The notes: a model not told the origin generated them from the sequence alone. Shown: positions 7,744 to 16,153, counted from the stretch's first letter. The stretch: 64,000 nucleotides of DNA from Crocosphaera sp. (GCF_030064895.1 NZ_JASJEB010000008.1:1-64000); one strand, 5' to 3'. Translations and numbers: made by a program.

Positions 7744-7789
7744 AAGAAAGGCGATCGCAAACTTTGGCGAGGGAGTGATCGTCTTTCTT
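7744..7789 (-). promoter_or_regulatory. Leader hairpin of 67-aa gene copy A
   Basis: Stem AAGAAAGGCGATC / GATCGTCTTTCTT around a 20-nt loop, between promoter and gene. The stretch from here to the ATG is nearly identical to that of copy C at 22798. Confidence 0.6.
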
Positions 7790-7798
7790 TATGTTTTT

Positions 7799-7827
7799 AG
7801 TATAAAGTCTTGGTTGATACTTGTCAA
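7799..7827 (-). promoter_or_regulatory. Promoter of 67-aa gene copy A with operator arms
   Basis: On the minus strand: TTGACA (7827-7822), 17-bp spacer, TATACT (7804-7799). An inverted repeat TTAGTATA (7797-7804) / TATACTAA (7844-7851) spans it and is a likely operator for the divergent HTH protein. Confidence 0.7.
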
Positions 7828-7885
7828 GTCTTATTCGATAGTTTATACTAAGTGGTAACTGACAACCTATACTTGAGGTAAGTTA

Positions 7886-8131
7886 ATGGCAACAGCAGCG
7901 ATGAAAGTCCGCAAAACAATTGAGACCGAAGTACCTAACTTGGGGGAACGAATCAAAAAAGCTCGAAAAAACAACTCAACTCCATTAACGGCTTTGGCGG
8001 CCAAGGCAGGGATGACTACTGCTAACTGGTACGCAATCGAGGCCGAAGACATGAAAGCGTTACCGCTTGAGACACTTCGCCGTATCGAAGGGGTTTTGGG
8101 GATTGATCTCGGAGTAACCTTTGACAGTTAA
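7886..8131 (+). CDS. XRE-type HTH regulator, module A
   Basis: The protein has 81 residues. The HTH covers LGERIKKAR to NWYAIE, with TTANWYAIEAE as the recognition region. It is a clear paralogue of the protein at 22381 (shared EVPNLG, MTTANWY, IEAE, and an ending LGI-x-x-G-x-T). GAGG precedes the ATG. It is divergent from the 67-aa gene and probably represses that promoter through the inverted repeat at 7797-7851. Confidence 0.8.
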   Translation: MATAAMKVRKTIETEVPNLGERIKKARKNNSTPLTALAAKAGMTTANWYAIEAEDMKALPLETLRRIEGVLGIDLGVTFDS

Positions 8132-8165
8132 CTCTTGCGATCGCCAATCAAACCGAAATACCCAC

Positions 8166-8183
8166 TTGTACACATAGACATAA
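8166..8183. promoter_or_regulatory. Near-match operator upstream of 8200
   Basis: TACACATAGACATAAT: one ACA half-site, with the second half degenerate (TAA). It sits 17 nt before the ATG. Confidence 0.4.
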
Positions 8184-8199
8184 TTGAAGACAAACAGAA

Positions 8200-9081
8200 A
8201 TGCCTAACTTACAACGCTACGACAACGACGGAATCGAACTTATCATCAACACCGAGACAGGAGAAAGTTTCGCTTCTGTTTCTGGATATGCTCGAATGAG
8301 TGGGAAAGATCAATCAACGATTTCAAAGCGTTTGGGACGTATGAACAGACTGCTACGCCAGGAGGCTCAAATCCTGACCAGCACTGGATCTAAAACCGTT
8401 GCATTGATTAACGAAGACACTATTTCCGATTGGATCGTTGACGACAATCCAGAACTGGCCAAGCAGTTAATCAAGATAGGTGTCAGAGCTTTCAATCACA
8501 AACTGGCCGGATACAAACTGACCACCATCCCCCAACCCGATTTAACCGCCATTAACGACCGCCTAAATGAATTGCACACCGAGAACCAAGTATTAAGAGA
8601 ACAATTACGGCGTATAGAGGCTGTTGAACCCGAGCTTGACACCACAGCCCTAGAGACCTTGATTGAAATGCTTAGTGTCCACAATCCCGAGGGACTGATG
8701 GAGTTGACAGCACAATTAGCAACAACTTTATTTATGGTAGGAGTTGACATCAGCAAGCAAAAAGCCAAGAAAAGCCAAGTGATCAAAAATTTTGACAAGA
8801 TGGTAACTCACTACCACGGCAAAAGTTATGTGGATCTAGACAATCCCAATAGTTTGCTGCCACTGATTAACGTCTTGAGAAAAGTGAGTAAAACCAACCC
8901 CTTAATTACAAAACGGGATGTTTACACTAATTTCCGTATCAGGATCATTGTCGATGGTCAAAAGGTTCCGATGAACGCAGCCGTAGCCCAAAAAGTCTTT
9001 ATAAGGCTCCAAGAGTTGGGCTACGGACACATCGAAGGCAAATACTTCAGACTCAAAGAAGAGTTGTCTTTGGCCGAATAA
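8200..9081 (+). CDS. Antirepressor-like DNA-binding protein
   Basis: The protein has 293 residues. The N-terminal ~110 hold a phage regulatory domain (GESFASVSGYARMSGKDQST, KRLGRM, then SDWIVDDNPELAKQL and VRAFNHKLAGY). A coiled coil follows (LNELHTENQVLREQLRRIE). The C-terminal ~60 residues form a winged-helix-like unit (KRDVYTNFR...AQKVFIRLQELGYGHIEG). That last unit resembles the C-terminus of the phage primase at 56911. Antirepressor or replication-linked regulator is inferred. Confidence 0.65.
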   Translation: MPNLQRYDNDGIELIINTETGESFASVSGYARMSGKDQSTISKRLGRMNRLLRQEAQILTSTGSKTVALINEDTISDWIVDDNPELAKQLIKIGVRAFNHKLAGYKLTTIPQPDLTAINDRLNELHTENQVLREQLRRIEAVEPELDTTALETLIEMLSVHNPEGLMELTAQLATTLFMVGVDISKQKAKKSQVIKNFDKMVTHYHGKSYVDLDNPNSLLPLINVLRKVSKTNPLITKRDVYTNFRIRIIVDGQKVPMNAAVAQKVFIRLQELGYGHIEGKYFRLKEELSLAE

Positions 9082-9084
9082 ACA

Positions 9085-9100
9085 CACAGATATATATAGA
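9085..9100. promoter_or_regulatory. Near-match operator upstream of 9112
   Basis: CACAGATATATATAGA: a left half and a typical spacer; the right half is TAGA. AGAGG at 9098-9102 may serve as the ribosome binding site of the next gene. Confidence 0.45.
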
Positions 9101-9111
9101 GGTAATTAACA

Positions 9112-9555
9112 ATGACTAAATTAATGAAGACCAAAAATCCAATGGAGAGATTTTCCGGACAAGTCTCCTGGATCAAGAGCTACGCGCTAATAAATGAAGA
9201 CAAAAGTGATTGGAAAAAAGGAACACTACACTCGCTTTTCGATATATATTGCGCCAAAACAATAGATCATCAACTTATCTATTTCGCAGTAACTACAGCA
9301 AACAATATTAAAGATTTGCTGCAACTATTAAACGAAAATAGCTATAATGAGCAATTCTGGGTGATGGTAGAAGATAAGGTTGACAAAAAATTAACAGAGG
9401 ATATATTTCGTACATCAGTAAAACAGCAAACGATTGTCTGTTACTTAGATACTGAATCAGAGATATACAAAGACAGTCCAGTTTACCAAATACTTGACGG
9501 ACTAGACTGGCAAAAAAGCTTTACCAGTGGTAAAGCTACTTATTCATGGGAATAA
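9112..9555 (+). CDS. Hypothetical protein
   Basis: The protein has 147 residues with a Trp/Tyr-rich alpha/beta pattern (QVSWIKSYALINEDK, LDGLDWQKSF). It is a single-gene unit: operator-like site before it and an intrinsic terminator 20 nt after it. No family recognised. Confidence 0.6.
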   Translation: MTKLMKTKNPMERFSGQVSWIKSYALINEDKSDWKKGTLHSLFDIYCAKTIDHQLIYFAVTTANNIKDLLQLLNENSYNEQFWVMVEDKVDKKLTEDIFRTSVKQQTIVCYLDTESEIYKDSPVYQILDGLDWQKSFTSGKATYSWE

Positions 9556-9561
9556 ACACAC

Positions 9562-9574
9562 ACAACTGTATTTT
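9562..9574. promoter_or_regulatory. Near-match operator between stop and terminator
   Basis: ACACACAACTGTATTTT lies between the stop of the 9112 gene and the terminator stem at 9575. The position is not that of a promoter for any known gene. Confidence 0.35.
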
Positions 9575-9606
9575 AACACCCACGTTTGTTGTGGGTGTTT
9601 TTATTT
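9575..9606 (+). terminator. Intrinsic terminator
   Basis: Perfect 9-bp stem AACACCCAC / GTGGGTGTT, loop of 7, then a T-rich tail. Confidence 0.85.
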
Positions 9607-9671
9607 TCAATAAGTATTTTCTCGGTGGACGATTTATGTATTTGAGCCTAATCTTGAGGTAAAGAATAATA

Positions 9672-10055
9672 ATGATTATGAAAGCACTTATCTTATCAGT
9701 ATTACTATCATTAACCGCTACCCCCGTTTATGCTAACACTGTAACCGGTCAATTCATGTTAGTCTCCGAACGCTTTTGGAGGGATGGTGATCGCTGTGAA
9801 GGAATCCGTGGTTACAGCGATATCAATTCAGGAACCCCAATCATTGTTAGAGACGAAAATAATAATATTATCGCCAACGGAGAGCTAGGGATAGGGATTT
9901 TAGAGGATAGAGTTACGTGCGTTTACCCAATCATCGCTTTTGAACTCCCAAAGGCAAAATACTACCAGTTTGAAATAGGAAAAAGGGATATCACTTATTC
10001 AAGGGAACAGTTGTTAAAAAACGGTTTCAAACTAGAATTATTTTTGGGTGGTTAA
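9672..10055 (+). CDS. Small secreted protein, candidate moron
   Basis: The protein has 127 residues (ATG 9672, or 9678 two codons on). The signal peptide MIMKALILSVLLSLTATPVY ends in an ANT-type signal-peptidase I site. The mature part is beta-rich with two Cys (DRCEG, RVTCVYP) that could form a disulfide. Intrinsic terminators on both sides make it an isolated unit. This fits a lysogenic-conversion gene acting in the periplasm or outside, but no family is recognised. Confidence 0.7.
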   Translation: MIMKALILSVLLSLTATPVYANTVTGQFMLVSERFWRDGDRCEGIRGYSDINSGTPIIVRDENNNIIANGELGIGILEDRVTCVYPIIAFELPKAKYYQFEIGKRDITYSREQLLKNGFKLELFLGG

Positions 10056-10085
10056 CCAATTCTCACAACTGATGATCAACTGATG

Positions 10086-10132
10086 AACCCCTTGTAATGA
10101 CCTGGAACTAGGCTAAACAAGGGGTTTCGATT
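10086..10132 (+). terminator. Intrinsic terminator
   Basis: Stem AACCCCTTGT / ACAAGGGGTT with a 21-nt loop and a short T-run at 10131-10134. Confidence 0.7.
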
Positions 10133-10170
10133 TTGCACACAAGATGGCAGAAACATACCGTGTTTTAGCC

Positions 10171-10746
10171 CTACTTCCTTAAGTACATCTTTTCACCAGT
10201 CAGGTGATTCTTTATTCCCCGTTTTCTCTTCCTCCTTTGTCTCGGTTTTGGTTTCTCTTTTTTCTTGGGTTTCGGCTCGGGTTTAACTTCAATCCCCAAA
10301 TCTTCTTTGACAAAATACTTAAAATTAGCAGCCTGCGTCCTCCTCATCCTGTGTTCCTGCTTCTCATAATCATACCTGGGTAGGTGAGCTATATTCTGAA
10401 GCATTCTAAGCGCAACCATCACCTCTGGTTCTCTCAAATAATAAACCCAGGGGCGATTGAAACCCGGACTGACATCCTCGTGGTAAATAAGGTTCACGTC
10501 CTCGAGTTCTTTTAGATTAGGACGGCAAACGTGACCAAGAATGTTAGTTTCCTTTCCTATCTCCTTAGCTGTCTTACCAGGGTTATCAGCTATCCACAAC
10601 AGCAACTCAAAGGCGTTTTGACGAGCCATTATACTCAACAAACGTCTCAACACTTGGTCAGTTCCTCTGTCGTCATACCTTAAATTGTAGATTTTTTCTC
10701 TATCTTCTTTGGTTTTTGTGGCGAAAATATTTGAATATGTAGCCAT
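10171..10746 (-). CDS. Winged-helix regulator with basic tail
   Basis: The protein has 191 residues. The middle is a winged HTH: FELLLWIADNPGKTAKEIGK, recognition-like RPNLKELEDVNLI and a wing with PWVYYLREPE. The last ~50 residues are extremely Lys/Arg/Pro-rich, suggesting tight DNA binding. It is transcribed away from the palindromic non-coding element and is a candidate to bind it (inference from position only). Confidence 0.7.
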   Translation of the reverse strand: MATYSNIFATKTKEDREKIYNLRYDDRGTDQVLRRLLSIMARQNAFELLLWIADNPGKTAKEIGKETNILGHVCRPNLKELEDVNLIYHEDVSPGFNRPWVYYLREPEVMVALRMLQNIAHLPRYDYEKQEHRMRRTQAANFKYFVKEDLGIEVKPEPKPKKKEKPKPRQRRKRKRGIKNHLTGEKMYLRK

Positions 10747-10895
10747 TTAAGTATATTCTCTTGTAATCAGCGCTCTAGCGTTGTTTTGCTTGATTTATCT
10801 AAGACGTAGTATGGTTAACTACTATCAGTTTAGCATACTTACCAATATGACGCTTGACAAACTTCTTCTGTTGTGATTTAAACACATTGTTCCCA
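10747..10895. other. Non-coding spacer
   Basis: No gene seen. AT-rich upstream region of the winged-helix gene. It includes a stretch (TTACCAATATGACGC then TTGACA) that may hold rightward promoter elements. Confidence 0.4.
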
Positions 10896-11590
10896 AGAAG
10901 ATGAACTTTGTACCAAAAAGATGAACCCCTTTTTCTCAGTTTGTAAAACGCACTGGGTAAGGCTTTTCAAAGTTTTGCATCAAGTCGAATAATTCTACCA
11001 CCCGTTTACCTACCCCAAGAAACCCCCTTCAAGGATGCCAATCAGGGAACTTGCGTACCAATAATAGTATTTTTCCTAAATAAAGGTAAGACTAAAGTTC
11101 TAATATCAGCTTTTTTGTACTAATATTATTTTGTCTGAAACAATACTAGAGTTCTAATATTAGGCTATTTGTACTTAAATATAGATAAATGTCCATGCAA
11201 TACATAGAGTTACTTATATACTACATAAAAACGCCGTAAATAAGTATTTATCTTTATTTCTTCTTGCGTTTATTTATTTATAATCGTTATGACTTTATTT
11301 AAACGCGATCTTGTGTAGTATGTCTATAGCTCTATATAATACATAGACGATTGTAGATATATAAATACACAAGTATTTATAATGGTACTTTAGTTTTATG
11401 TTTGCTTAAAGGTAATACCTTTGCTAGTACCTGAGTTTTAATATTAGTACATAAGACAAGCCTGTATATAGGCAGAGAAACGGAGGGTAGATTTATTTGA
11501 GTTGATGCAAAAACCTGGAAAGTCTTATCTGGTAAGCCTTGTGGGCTGAGAAAAGTAGGATCATCTTTTTTGTCAGATGATCATCTTTTC
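10896..11590. repeat. Palindromic non-coding element, copy 1
   Basis: About 105-bp imperfect inverted arms, 10896-11000 and 11485-11590. Each arm begins with two AAGATGA-type motifs about 22 bp apart, followed by TCTCAG and later TTTTGCATCAA and AATAA-TCTACC. Inside are imperfect 31-bp direct repeats (11091-11122 and 11145-11175) and a core at 11202-11298 that recurs in copy 2. No open frame of note. Possible origin, centromere-like site, or non-coding mobile element. Confidence 0.65.
11091..11175. repeat. Iteron-like direct repeats
   Basis: Two imperfect copies, CTAAAGTTCTAATATCAGC... and CTAGAGTTCTAATATTAGG..., each ending TTTGTACT. An inverted relative lies at 11424-11450. Confidence 0.5.
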
Positions 11591-11830
11591 TATCGCGTCT
11601 TATCTATACTCATACTGACTACGGATAAGTGAGGGTATAGGGACACAGGCAAAAACGGGGTATATTTTTGGCGGCGTTGTAATTTTTAGCCAAACCCTTA
11701 CGTGGTGCGGTTTGTGAAGATTTTGCGCGGTTTGCGCAAAGTGCCATCATTTGTAATTTTCTTGTTAACGCTGTTAATAGACATGCAGGTGTGTCTGCGA
11801 TAATATGTTAAGACGGCAAACGTTGACTTT
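11591..11830. other. Upstream region of 11831 with near-full operator
   Basis: No gene seen. ACA-TGCAGGTG-TGT (11781-11794) is a full match of the recurring site, followed by GATAAT at 11799-11804 as a possible -10. Confidence 0.5.
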
Positions 11831-12157
11831 ATGTCAGGTGTTCAGGTAACGCCTGAACCTAGCCCTTTAGAGTTTTGGAGATTACAAATGAAAAAAAGCT
11901 TTGCAGATTACGTCAAGCAAGCACGACGGGAGTTAGAGGATAACGGGTATACCAACACAACCTTAGATGAGATTCGATCTAAGAATGTAGTCGAGGTTGA
12001 TTTTGTTTTAGATGATTGTAGATCTATTACCGTTACAATTGACCGTAGCACTGATGAAGTGGTGGAAATAGGTAACTATTACCGTCCACCTGTGGGGCAT
12101 TTGGTAAGGGCTGTTACGGATAAGGATTTAGTCGGGACTGATCTAGCAGAAAACTAA
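11831..12157 (+). CDS. Small hypothetical protein
   Basis: The protein has 108 residues; ATG 11888 (MKKSFADYV) is an alternative start. It is acidic with a beta pattern (VVEVDFVLDDCRSITVTIDR), and is first on the right side of the palindromic element under an operator-like site. No family recognised. Confidence 0.55.
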   Translation: MSGVQVTPEPSPLEFWRLQMKKSFADYVKQARRELEDNGYTNTTLDEIRSKNVVEVDFVLDDCRSITVTIDRSTDEVVEIGNYYRPPVGHLVRAVTDKDLVGTDLAEN

Positions 12158-12188
12158 ACAATCTTGCCTTCAAGACGGGAGGTTGGGA

Positions 12189-12344
12189 TCAAGTAAATAA
12201 ATGAATGGGCGCACAACCTATCCTTGGGGGAAGTTGAAGATAATCCCCTTCAATATCCCTCTTTTCTTCATATTGAAAAACAAAGTAAAGGACGCACAAC
12301 CCAACAATAAAGGCGGCTAAAGTCTTTTTATTAGGTTTTTCCAT
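12189..12344 (-). CDS. Small single-pass membrane protein
   Basis: The protein has 51 residues. MEKPNKKT is followed by one membrane span (LAAFIVGLCVLYFVF) and a short charged tail ending IHLFT. GGGG lies 6 nt before the ATG. Possible holin-like or signalling peptide; function unknown. Confidence 0.6.
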   Translation of the reverse strand: MEKPNKKTLAAFIVGLCVLYFVFQYEEKRDIEGDYLQLPPRIGCAPIHLFT

Positions 12345-12555
12345 TCTCACCCCTTCTCGCAAAATGTCTCTTTATTCTAAAAAGCAATTATGTCGAATTT
12401 CTTGAATTAGCCAGATTCTTAAGGGTAGCTTTATTGTTCTGTACTATTTCTTTACATATACAGACAGGGGTGGGTGTGTTAGGTTTAATAGTGTCAACGA
12501 CAAAATGGCAAAATGAAACGATAAGTGGTGACTGCCCCGTAATGGGGCTTTCTTT
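12345..12555. other. Non-coding stretch with terminator-like hairpin
   Basis: No gene seen. A degenerate site ACA-GACAGGGG-TGG is at 12460-12473. The hairpin GCCCC-GTAAT-GGGGC followed by T5 (about 12534-12557) would stop rightward RNA. A short rightward transcript here is possible but unsupported. Confidence 0.4.
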
Positions 12556-13149
12556 TTAGAAGGGGATGGGATTGAGTTCAACTTCTAGCCCTTTGCCGTC
12601 TGTGGGGTCAATAATGGACTTGCCTTCCAATATCATCTTGTATAGTTTAGTCGTGAGCATCACGTCATTGATTAAGTAGTTAGCCACATCCCATTGCTTG
12701 TCCTGTTGCCAAAGAACTGGTGCCAATTCCCCCGACCCTGTTTTACCGGTACCAAAATTTGCGATCGCAATATTGTCTAGTTTTTAGCCGACTCTGGTTT
12801 GACCTCGCGTATATTTTCGAGGTTGACCGGATGCGAATCTGATTTCTTCTAATAGGTCAAAGGTGGTGTCAATATTCACTCCATGCGCTTTGCACAATTT
12901 ATCATCGAATGATTTTGAGTTAAAACCTATTACGTCATTTGCTTGGTTGACCGCTTCTTGAAACTTATGTAAAGCGTGATAAGGGTAGAGTTTGTAGATG
13001 TCTTCCCAAGATAGGTAAGCCCCAATTAAACTGATACCCATTCCCTCAAAGTCAGTCCATCCTTTGCAGTATTTAAGTGAAGGATCTTTTTCTCCACTGG
13101 GAATACAGTTCTCGATTTCTACGTCATAAACGATGTATTTAGTGGTCAT
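12556..13149 (-). pseudogene. DEDD-type 3'-5' exonuclease interrupted by an in-frame stop
   Basis: The frame encodes 122 codons, then TAA (12784-12786), then continues in the same frame for 75 sense codons to TAA at 12556. Exo I is YDVEIEN, Exo II is VIGFNSKSFDDKL, and Exo III (YLINDVMLTTKLY) lies after the stop. The truncated product would lack the last catalytic Asp. Joined, it would be about 197 residues, a normal size for RNase H-fold exonucleases. One base change (for example TAT to TAA) explains it. Confidence 0.75.
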
Positions 13150-13318
13150 AAGTTTTTCCTAAGTGTTGCTGTCTTTGTGTCTGCTTAATGTGTTCTACTT
13201 GTTTGTCGTATAGTGCCTGAATTTCGTCTACAGTCATATAGTTCTCAAGTACGTTATCGGATTCTTCTAACTTTAATACAAGATTTAGTAGTTCTTTCAG
13301 GAATTCTTTTTTGCTCAT
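13139..13318 (-). CDS. Small helical protein upstream of exonuclease
   Basis: The protein has 59 residues (MSKKEFLKELLNLVLKLEE, ending RQQHLGKTYDH), helical and charged. It overlaps the exonuclease start by 11 nt, so the two form one leftward operon. Promoter on the minus strand: GTGACA, 17 bp, TAATAT. Confidence 0.55.
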   Translation of the reverse strand: MSKKEFLKELLNLVLKLEESDNVLENYMTVDEIQALYDKQVEHIKQTQRQQHLGKTYDH

Positions 13319-13342
13319 GAGGTTCTTACTCTATAATACAGT

Positions 13343-13371
13343 TATATATTAATACATTTATTTCTGTATGT
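13343..13371 (-). promoter_or_regulatory. Operator-promoter between 13318 and terminase
   Basis: Full site ACA-TTTATTTC-TGT (13354-13367). On the minus strand it fills the spacer between GTGACA (about 13373-13368) and TAATAT (about 13350-13345). On the plus strand it overlaps the terminase ATG, so binding could affect both directions. Confidence 0.55.
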
Positions 13372-13850
13372 CACTACCATTTCAAAAACAACCCGGGGAA
13401 TCAAAACAAGATTGGTTGGCTTGCCAAGTTTATTGTTTAATGAACCCCAAGGAGAGGCAGGTTTACATGGCCATTTTAGGTGTCTTTGAGACCGATCAAG
13501 TAGAATCTAAATTGTCAGAAAAGATTGACGAGAAGTTCGACTGGGAGGCAAGAGCTAAGCTTTATGATCAGGCTAACAAGGCTAGAGTCGAGTCTGAATT
13601 ATTTGATGACGAAATGCAGATGTTAAGGGAAAATCATCGAACTACCGTTAAGATCGGTAATAAGATTTCTAAAGATTATCAACGCTTTTGTAATAACAAT
13701 CCTGAAAGGGTTACTGATGAGGATTATGGCATTGCTGCTAGGACAAGATACTTGTTAACCCAAGCCAATAATACCGAGACGGATACAACTTTCAAACAAG
13801 CAGGAATGATGGCTTTGTTAGAGAGGTTTAAGGATGAGGTTGGTGAATAG
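13368..13850 (+). CDS. Putative terminase small subunit
   Basis: The protein has 160 residues directly before the large subunit (2-nt gap). It starts SLPFQKQPGESKQDWLAC, then has a long charged helical middle. Terminase small subunits recognise packaging sites. The call rests on position, size and helicity. Confidence 0.6.
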   Translation: MSLPFQKQPGESKQDWLACQVYCLMNPKERQVYMAILGVFETDQVESKLSEKIDEKFDWEARAKLYDQANKARVESELFDDEMQMLRENHRTTVKIGNKISKDYQRFCNNNPERVTDEDYGIAARTRYLLTQANNTETDTTFKQAGMMALLERFKDEVGE

Positions 13851-13852
13851 AT

Positions 13853-15448
13853 TTGAAAAATAAACTAACACTAATCGGGCAAAATCTTTATAATAAAAAT
13901 AAGTTTAACCGCCCAATGAATAATAGTGCTATTCCCAAACCACAGGAGGGGATGCAACAATCTTTATATGACTGTGGTGCTGATATCGTGCTTGCTGGTA
14001 GTGGGGTGGGAACTGGTAAAACATTGGGGTTACTTTTGAAGCATACTCGTCACATAGACAATCCTTTTTATACAGGAGTTATCTTTCGTAGAACCTATGC
14101 GATGGTGACCAATCCTGGCAGTTTACTGGATGAATCTTACAAAGTGTACCCCTTATTCGGTGGCGTTTTTAATCAGATGAAAATGCGGTGGAAGTTTCCT
14201 AGTGGGGCTACTATTGATTTTCGCCACTTGCAGCACGAAAAAACCAAGTTTGAACACATGGGGTCGCAGATTGCTGGTTTGACTTTTGATGAGTTAACCC
14301 ACTTCACCGCCAGTCAGTTCTGGTTTCTAACTTCTCGTAACCGCTCTACTTCTGGGGTCAAACCATTCATTTCGGCCACTTGTAACCCTGATGCTGAATC
14401 CTGGGTTGCCGAGTTTGTTCAATGGTATTTAGACGAGAATGGTTACCCAGATCAAACTAAATCTGGAATAGTTCGGTATTTTATCAGAAAGGAGGAAGAA
14501 TTTATCTGGTCAGATACCTATGATGAGTTACTAGAAAGATATTTGACTCCAAAGATAAAGGAAGAAGATGGAATATTTCGTTTCAAGCTTCCAGACGAAA
14601 CCGTTATAGAAGGTCATTCACAACAAAGTATTTTTGATCAAGTTGTTGGGGAGGGTTTTACCAGGGGCTTGCCAATTAAGTCCTTTACCTTTCTCCCCGG
14701 TTCGATCTACGAGAACAAGAAACTTTTAGACATCAACCCAGAATACCTGACTAATCTAGAAAACTTACACCCAGTTAGACGGGAGCAATTGTTAAAGGGT
14801 AACTGGAAAATAGTCTTTGAAGCCGGCACAGTATTTAACCGCACTTGGTTCGGTTTTGTTGATGAGATTGCCGAAGTATCTTTGGAATATGCCGCTATCG
14901 TAAGATTCTGGGATTTTGCGGCCACCGAAAAAGAGCAAGCTAAGTCAGGAACCAGTTATACTGCCTCGGTAAAGATGGCTAAATTCTCAGAAGACTACTA
15001 TGTAATACTCGATGTTACATGGGATCAAATTAGAGGTGGTGAAATCGAGGGGTTGATAGGACATACTGCTAAATCCGATAGTAATCACACCCTAGTTAGG
15101 TGGGAATTAGAAGGCGGTTCATCTGGGAAAACCATTGCCTACCAGTACCAGGAAAACTTACAAAATGAGAACCCGAACCTGAATGTGAAACCAGTTAAAC
15201 CATTGGGTAACAAGTTAGCTCGTGCTTTACCATTGGCTACGGCTGCACAGTCAGGAAAAGTTGTTCTCTTGGAAGGATCGTGGAACACCCAGTTTCTAAA
15301 CGCTGTTCAGCAGTTTGATGGAACCCATAAGCCCCTAGTAAACGATATTGTGGATGCTGCTGATGGGGCTTTTAGTCAACTGGAAAATACGCCTGTTTAT
15401 GGACAACAGGAAAATATGTTTACTACTATTAAGAGTCATTATCGTTAG
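13853..15448 (+). CDS. Terminase large subunit
   Basis: The protein has 531 residues. TTG 13853 is used; ATG 13916 is an alternative 21 codons on. Walker A is AGSGVGTGKT (about 47-56), Walker B is GLTFDELTHF, and the coupling motif is SATCNPD. The C-terminal nuclease has RFWDFAATE, an acidic WELEGG and DIVDAADGA. It pumps DNA into the prohead and cuts it. It is not adjacent to portal or capsid genes. Confidence 0.92.
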   Translation: MKNKLTLIGQNLYNKNKFNRPMNNSAIPKPQEGMQQSLYDCGADIVLAGSGVGTGKTLGLLLKHTRHIDNPFYTGVIFRRTYAMVTNPGSLLDESYKVYPLFGGVFNQMKMRWKFPSGATIDFRHLQHEKTKFEHMGSQIAGLTFDELTHFTASQFWFLTSRNRSTSGVKPFISATCNPDAESWVAEFVQWYLDENGYPDQTKSGIVRYFIRKEEEFIWSDTYDELLERYLTPKIKEEDGIFRFKLPDETVIEGHSQQSIFDQVVGEGFTRGLPIKSFTFLPGSIYENKKLLDINPEYLTNLENLHPVRREQLLKGNWKIVFEAGTVFNRTWFGFVDEIAEVSLEYAAIVRFWDFAATEKEQAKSGTSYTASVKMAKFSEDYYVILDVTWDQIRGGEIEGLIGHTAKSDSNHTLVRWELEGGSSGKTIAYQYQENLQNENPNLNVKPVKPLGNKLARALPLATAAQSGKVVLLEGSWNTQFLNAVQQFDGTHKPLVNDIVDAADGAFSQLENTPVYGQQENMFTTIKSHYR

Positions 15449-15452
15449 GTGG

Positions 15453-15650
15453 TTATTCGCGGTTTTTGATCCATCCATACAGGAAGGCTAAAGGAAGTAA
15501 CCACACAATTTTTGTCCATGTCTCAAGTGTTCCTTGAGACGACGTTAACTCTGGCTGTGTGATCATTAAATAATTAACAGAATAAATGCAGTACAGAGTG
15601 TAAGCGTAATAGACAGTCTCTAACAATACTAATTTTACGTTTACCTTCAT
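15453..15650 (-). CDS. Small membrane protein with two spans
   Basis: The protein has 65 residues. Two hydrophobic helices (about 6-30 and 45-60) and a C-terminal KNRE suggest a holin-like topology. Its start overlaps the stop of the next small membrane gene, whose junction sequence it partly repeats. Confidence 0.6.
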   Translation of the reverse strand: MKVNVKLVLLETVYYAYTLYCIYSVNYLMITQPELTSSQGTLETWTKIVWLLPLAFLYGWIKNRE

Positions 15651-15796
15651 TGCCCCTGTCCTAATATGTTTTCAGTAGAAAAACGAAATGATTGAGTTTC
15701 TGTTAGGTCTAGGTGTCCGAATATCGCAGCCAAACCGTATATCACTAAAAAACCAACTAAACTAATTACCAATGGGTTCAATGCTTTTACCTTCAT
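15647..15796 (-). CDS. Small single-pass membrane protein
   Basis: The protein has 49 residues. MKVKALNP is followed by one span (LVISLVGFLVIYGLAAIF) and a polar tail ending ILGQGQ. The gene before it ends ILGQGK, and AGGACARGG followed by ATGAAGGTAAA recurs at both junctions. This suggests duplication of a small gene. Confidence 0.6.
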   Translation of the reverse strand: MKVKALNPLVISLVGFLVIYGLAAIFGHLDLTETQSFRFSTENILGQGQ

Positions 15797-16092
15797 TTTC
15801 CTTGTCCTAATATTTCTTCTGGTGCATAAAAACTAATACACTGCTTGTTGGGATTACTTAGATAACTGGTGAGAAACTCCCCGTTTTCCAGCACAGTTTT
15901 AGCAATGATTTTGTATATTTCATGGTAACTTTCGTTGTCAAAAATATACTTAAGGGGAGAGTGTTCAAATGGGTGACAGATTAATTCAGGGGAACCCATT
16001 TCGCGAAAAATAAGCCTAACACCCCCGTATTTTCTTAGTTCTGATATCCAGGGTTTTTCGATTAAGAAAGGTTGTTGTTGGTTGTTATTCAT
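15793..16092 (-). CDS. Hypothetical protein
   Basis: The protein has 99 residues, soluble, with VRLIFREMGSPELICHPFEH and an end EEILGQGK. It overlaps the next gene by ATGA. It is first in a three-gene leftward unit under the palindromic site at 16126. Confidence 0.55.
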   Translation of the reverse strand: MNNNQQQPFLIEKPWISELRKYGGVRLIFREMGSPELICHPFEHSPLKYIFDNESYHEIYKIIAKTVLENGEFLTSYLSNPNKQCISFYAPEEILGQGK

Positions 16093-16125
16093 GATTGAAA
16101 GGATATTGGTTATTTTGCTAGAATA

Positions 16126-16143
16126 GCATACAGTTCTGTATGC
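16126..16143. promoter_or_regulatory. Perfectly palindromic operator variant
   Basis: GCATACAGTTCTGTATGC, an 18-bp perfect palindrome. It fits ACA-N8-TG. On the minus strand TATTCT follows at once as a -10. Confidence 0.6.
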
Positions 16144-16153
16144 TATATATCGT

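Noticed and set aside
10896-11590. CRISPR array or telomere-resolution site
   Set aside because: Repeats are few, unevenly spaced and inverted, with no regular spacers; the palindrome is too imperfect and long for a protelomerase site.
12189-12344. GCGCACAACC / GACGCACAACCC as a regulatory repeat
   Set aside because: Both copies fall in the small membrane-protein gene and are explained by similar codons (CA-P, LCV); no further copies seen.
16126-16143. A separate class of regulator site
   Set aside because: The 18-bp palindrome still fits ACA-N8-TG and the position rule, so it was kept as a variant of the common site.
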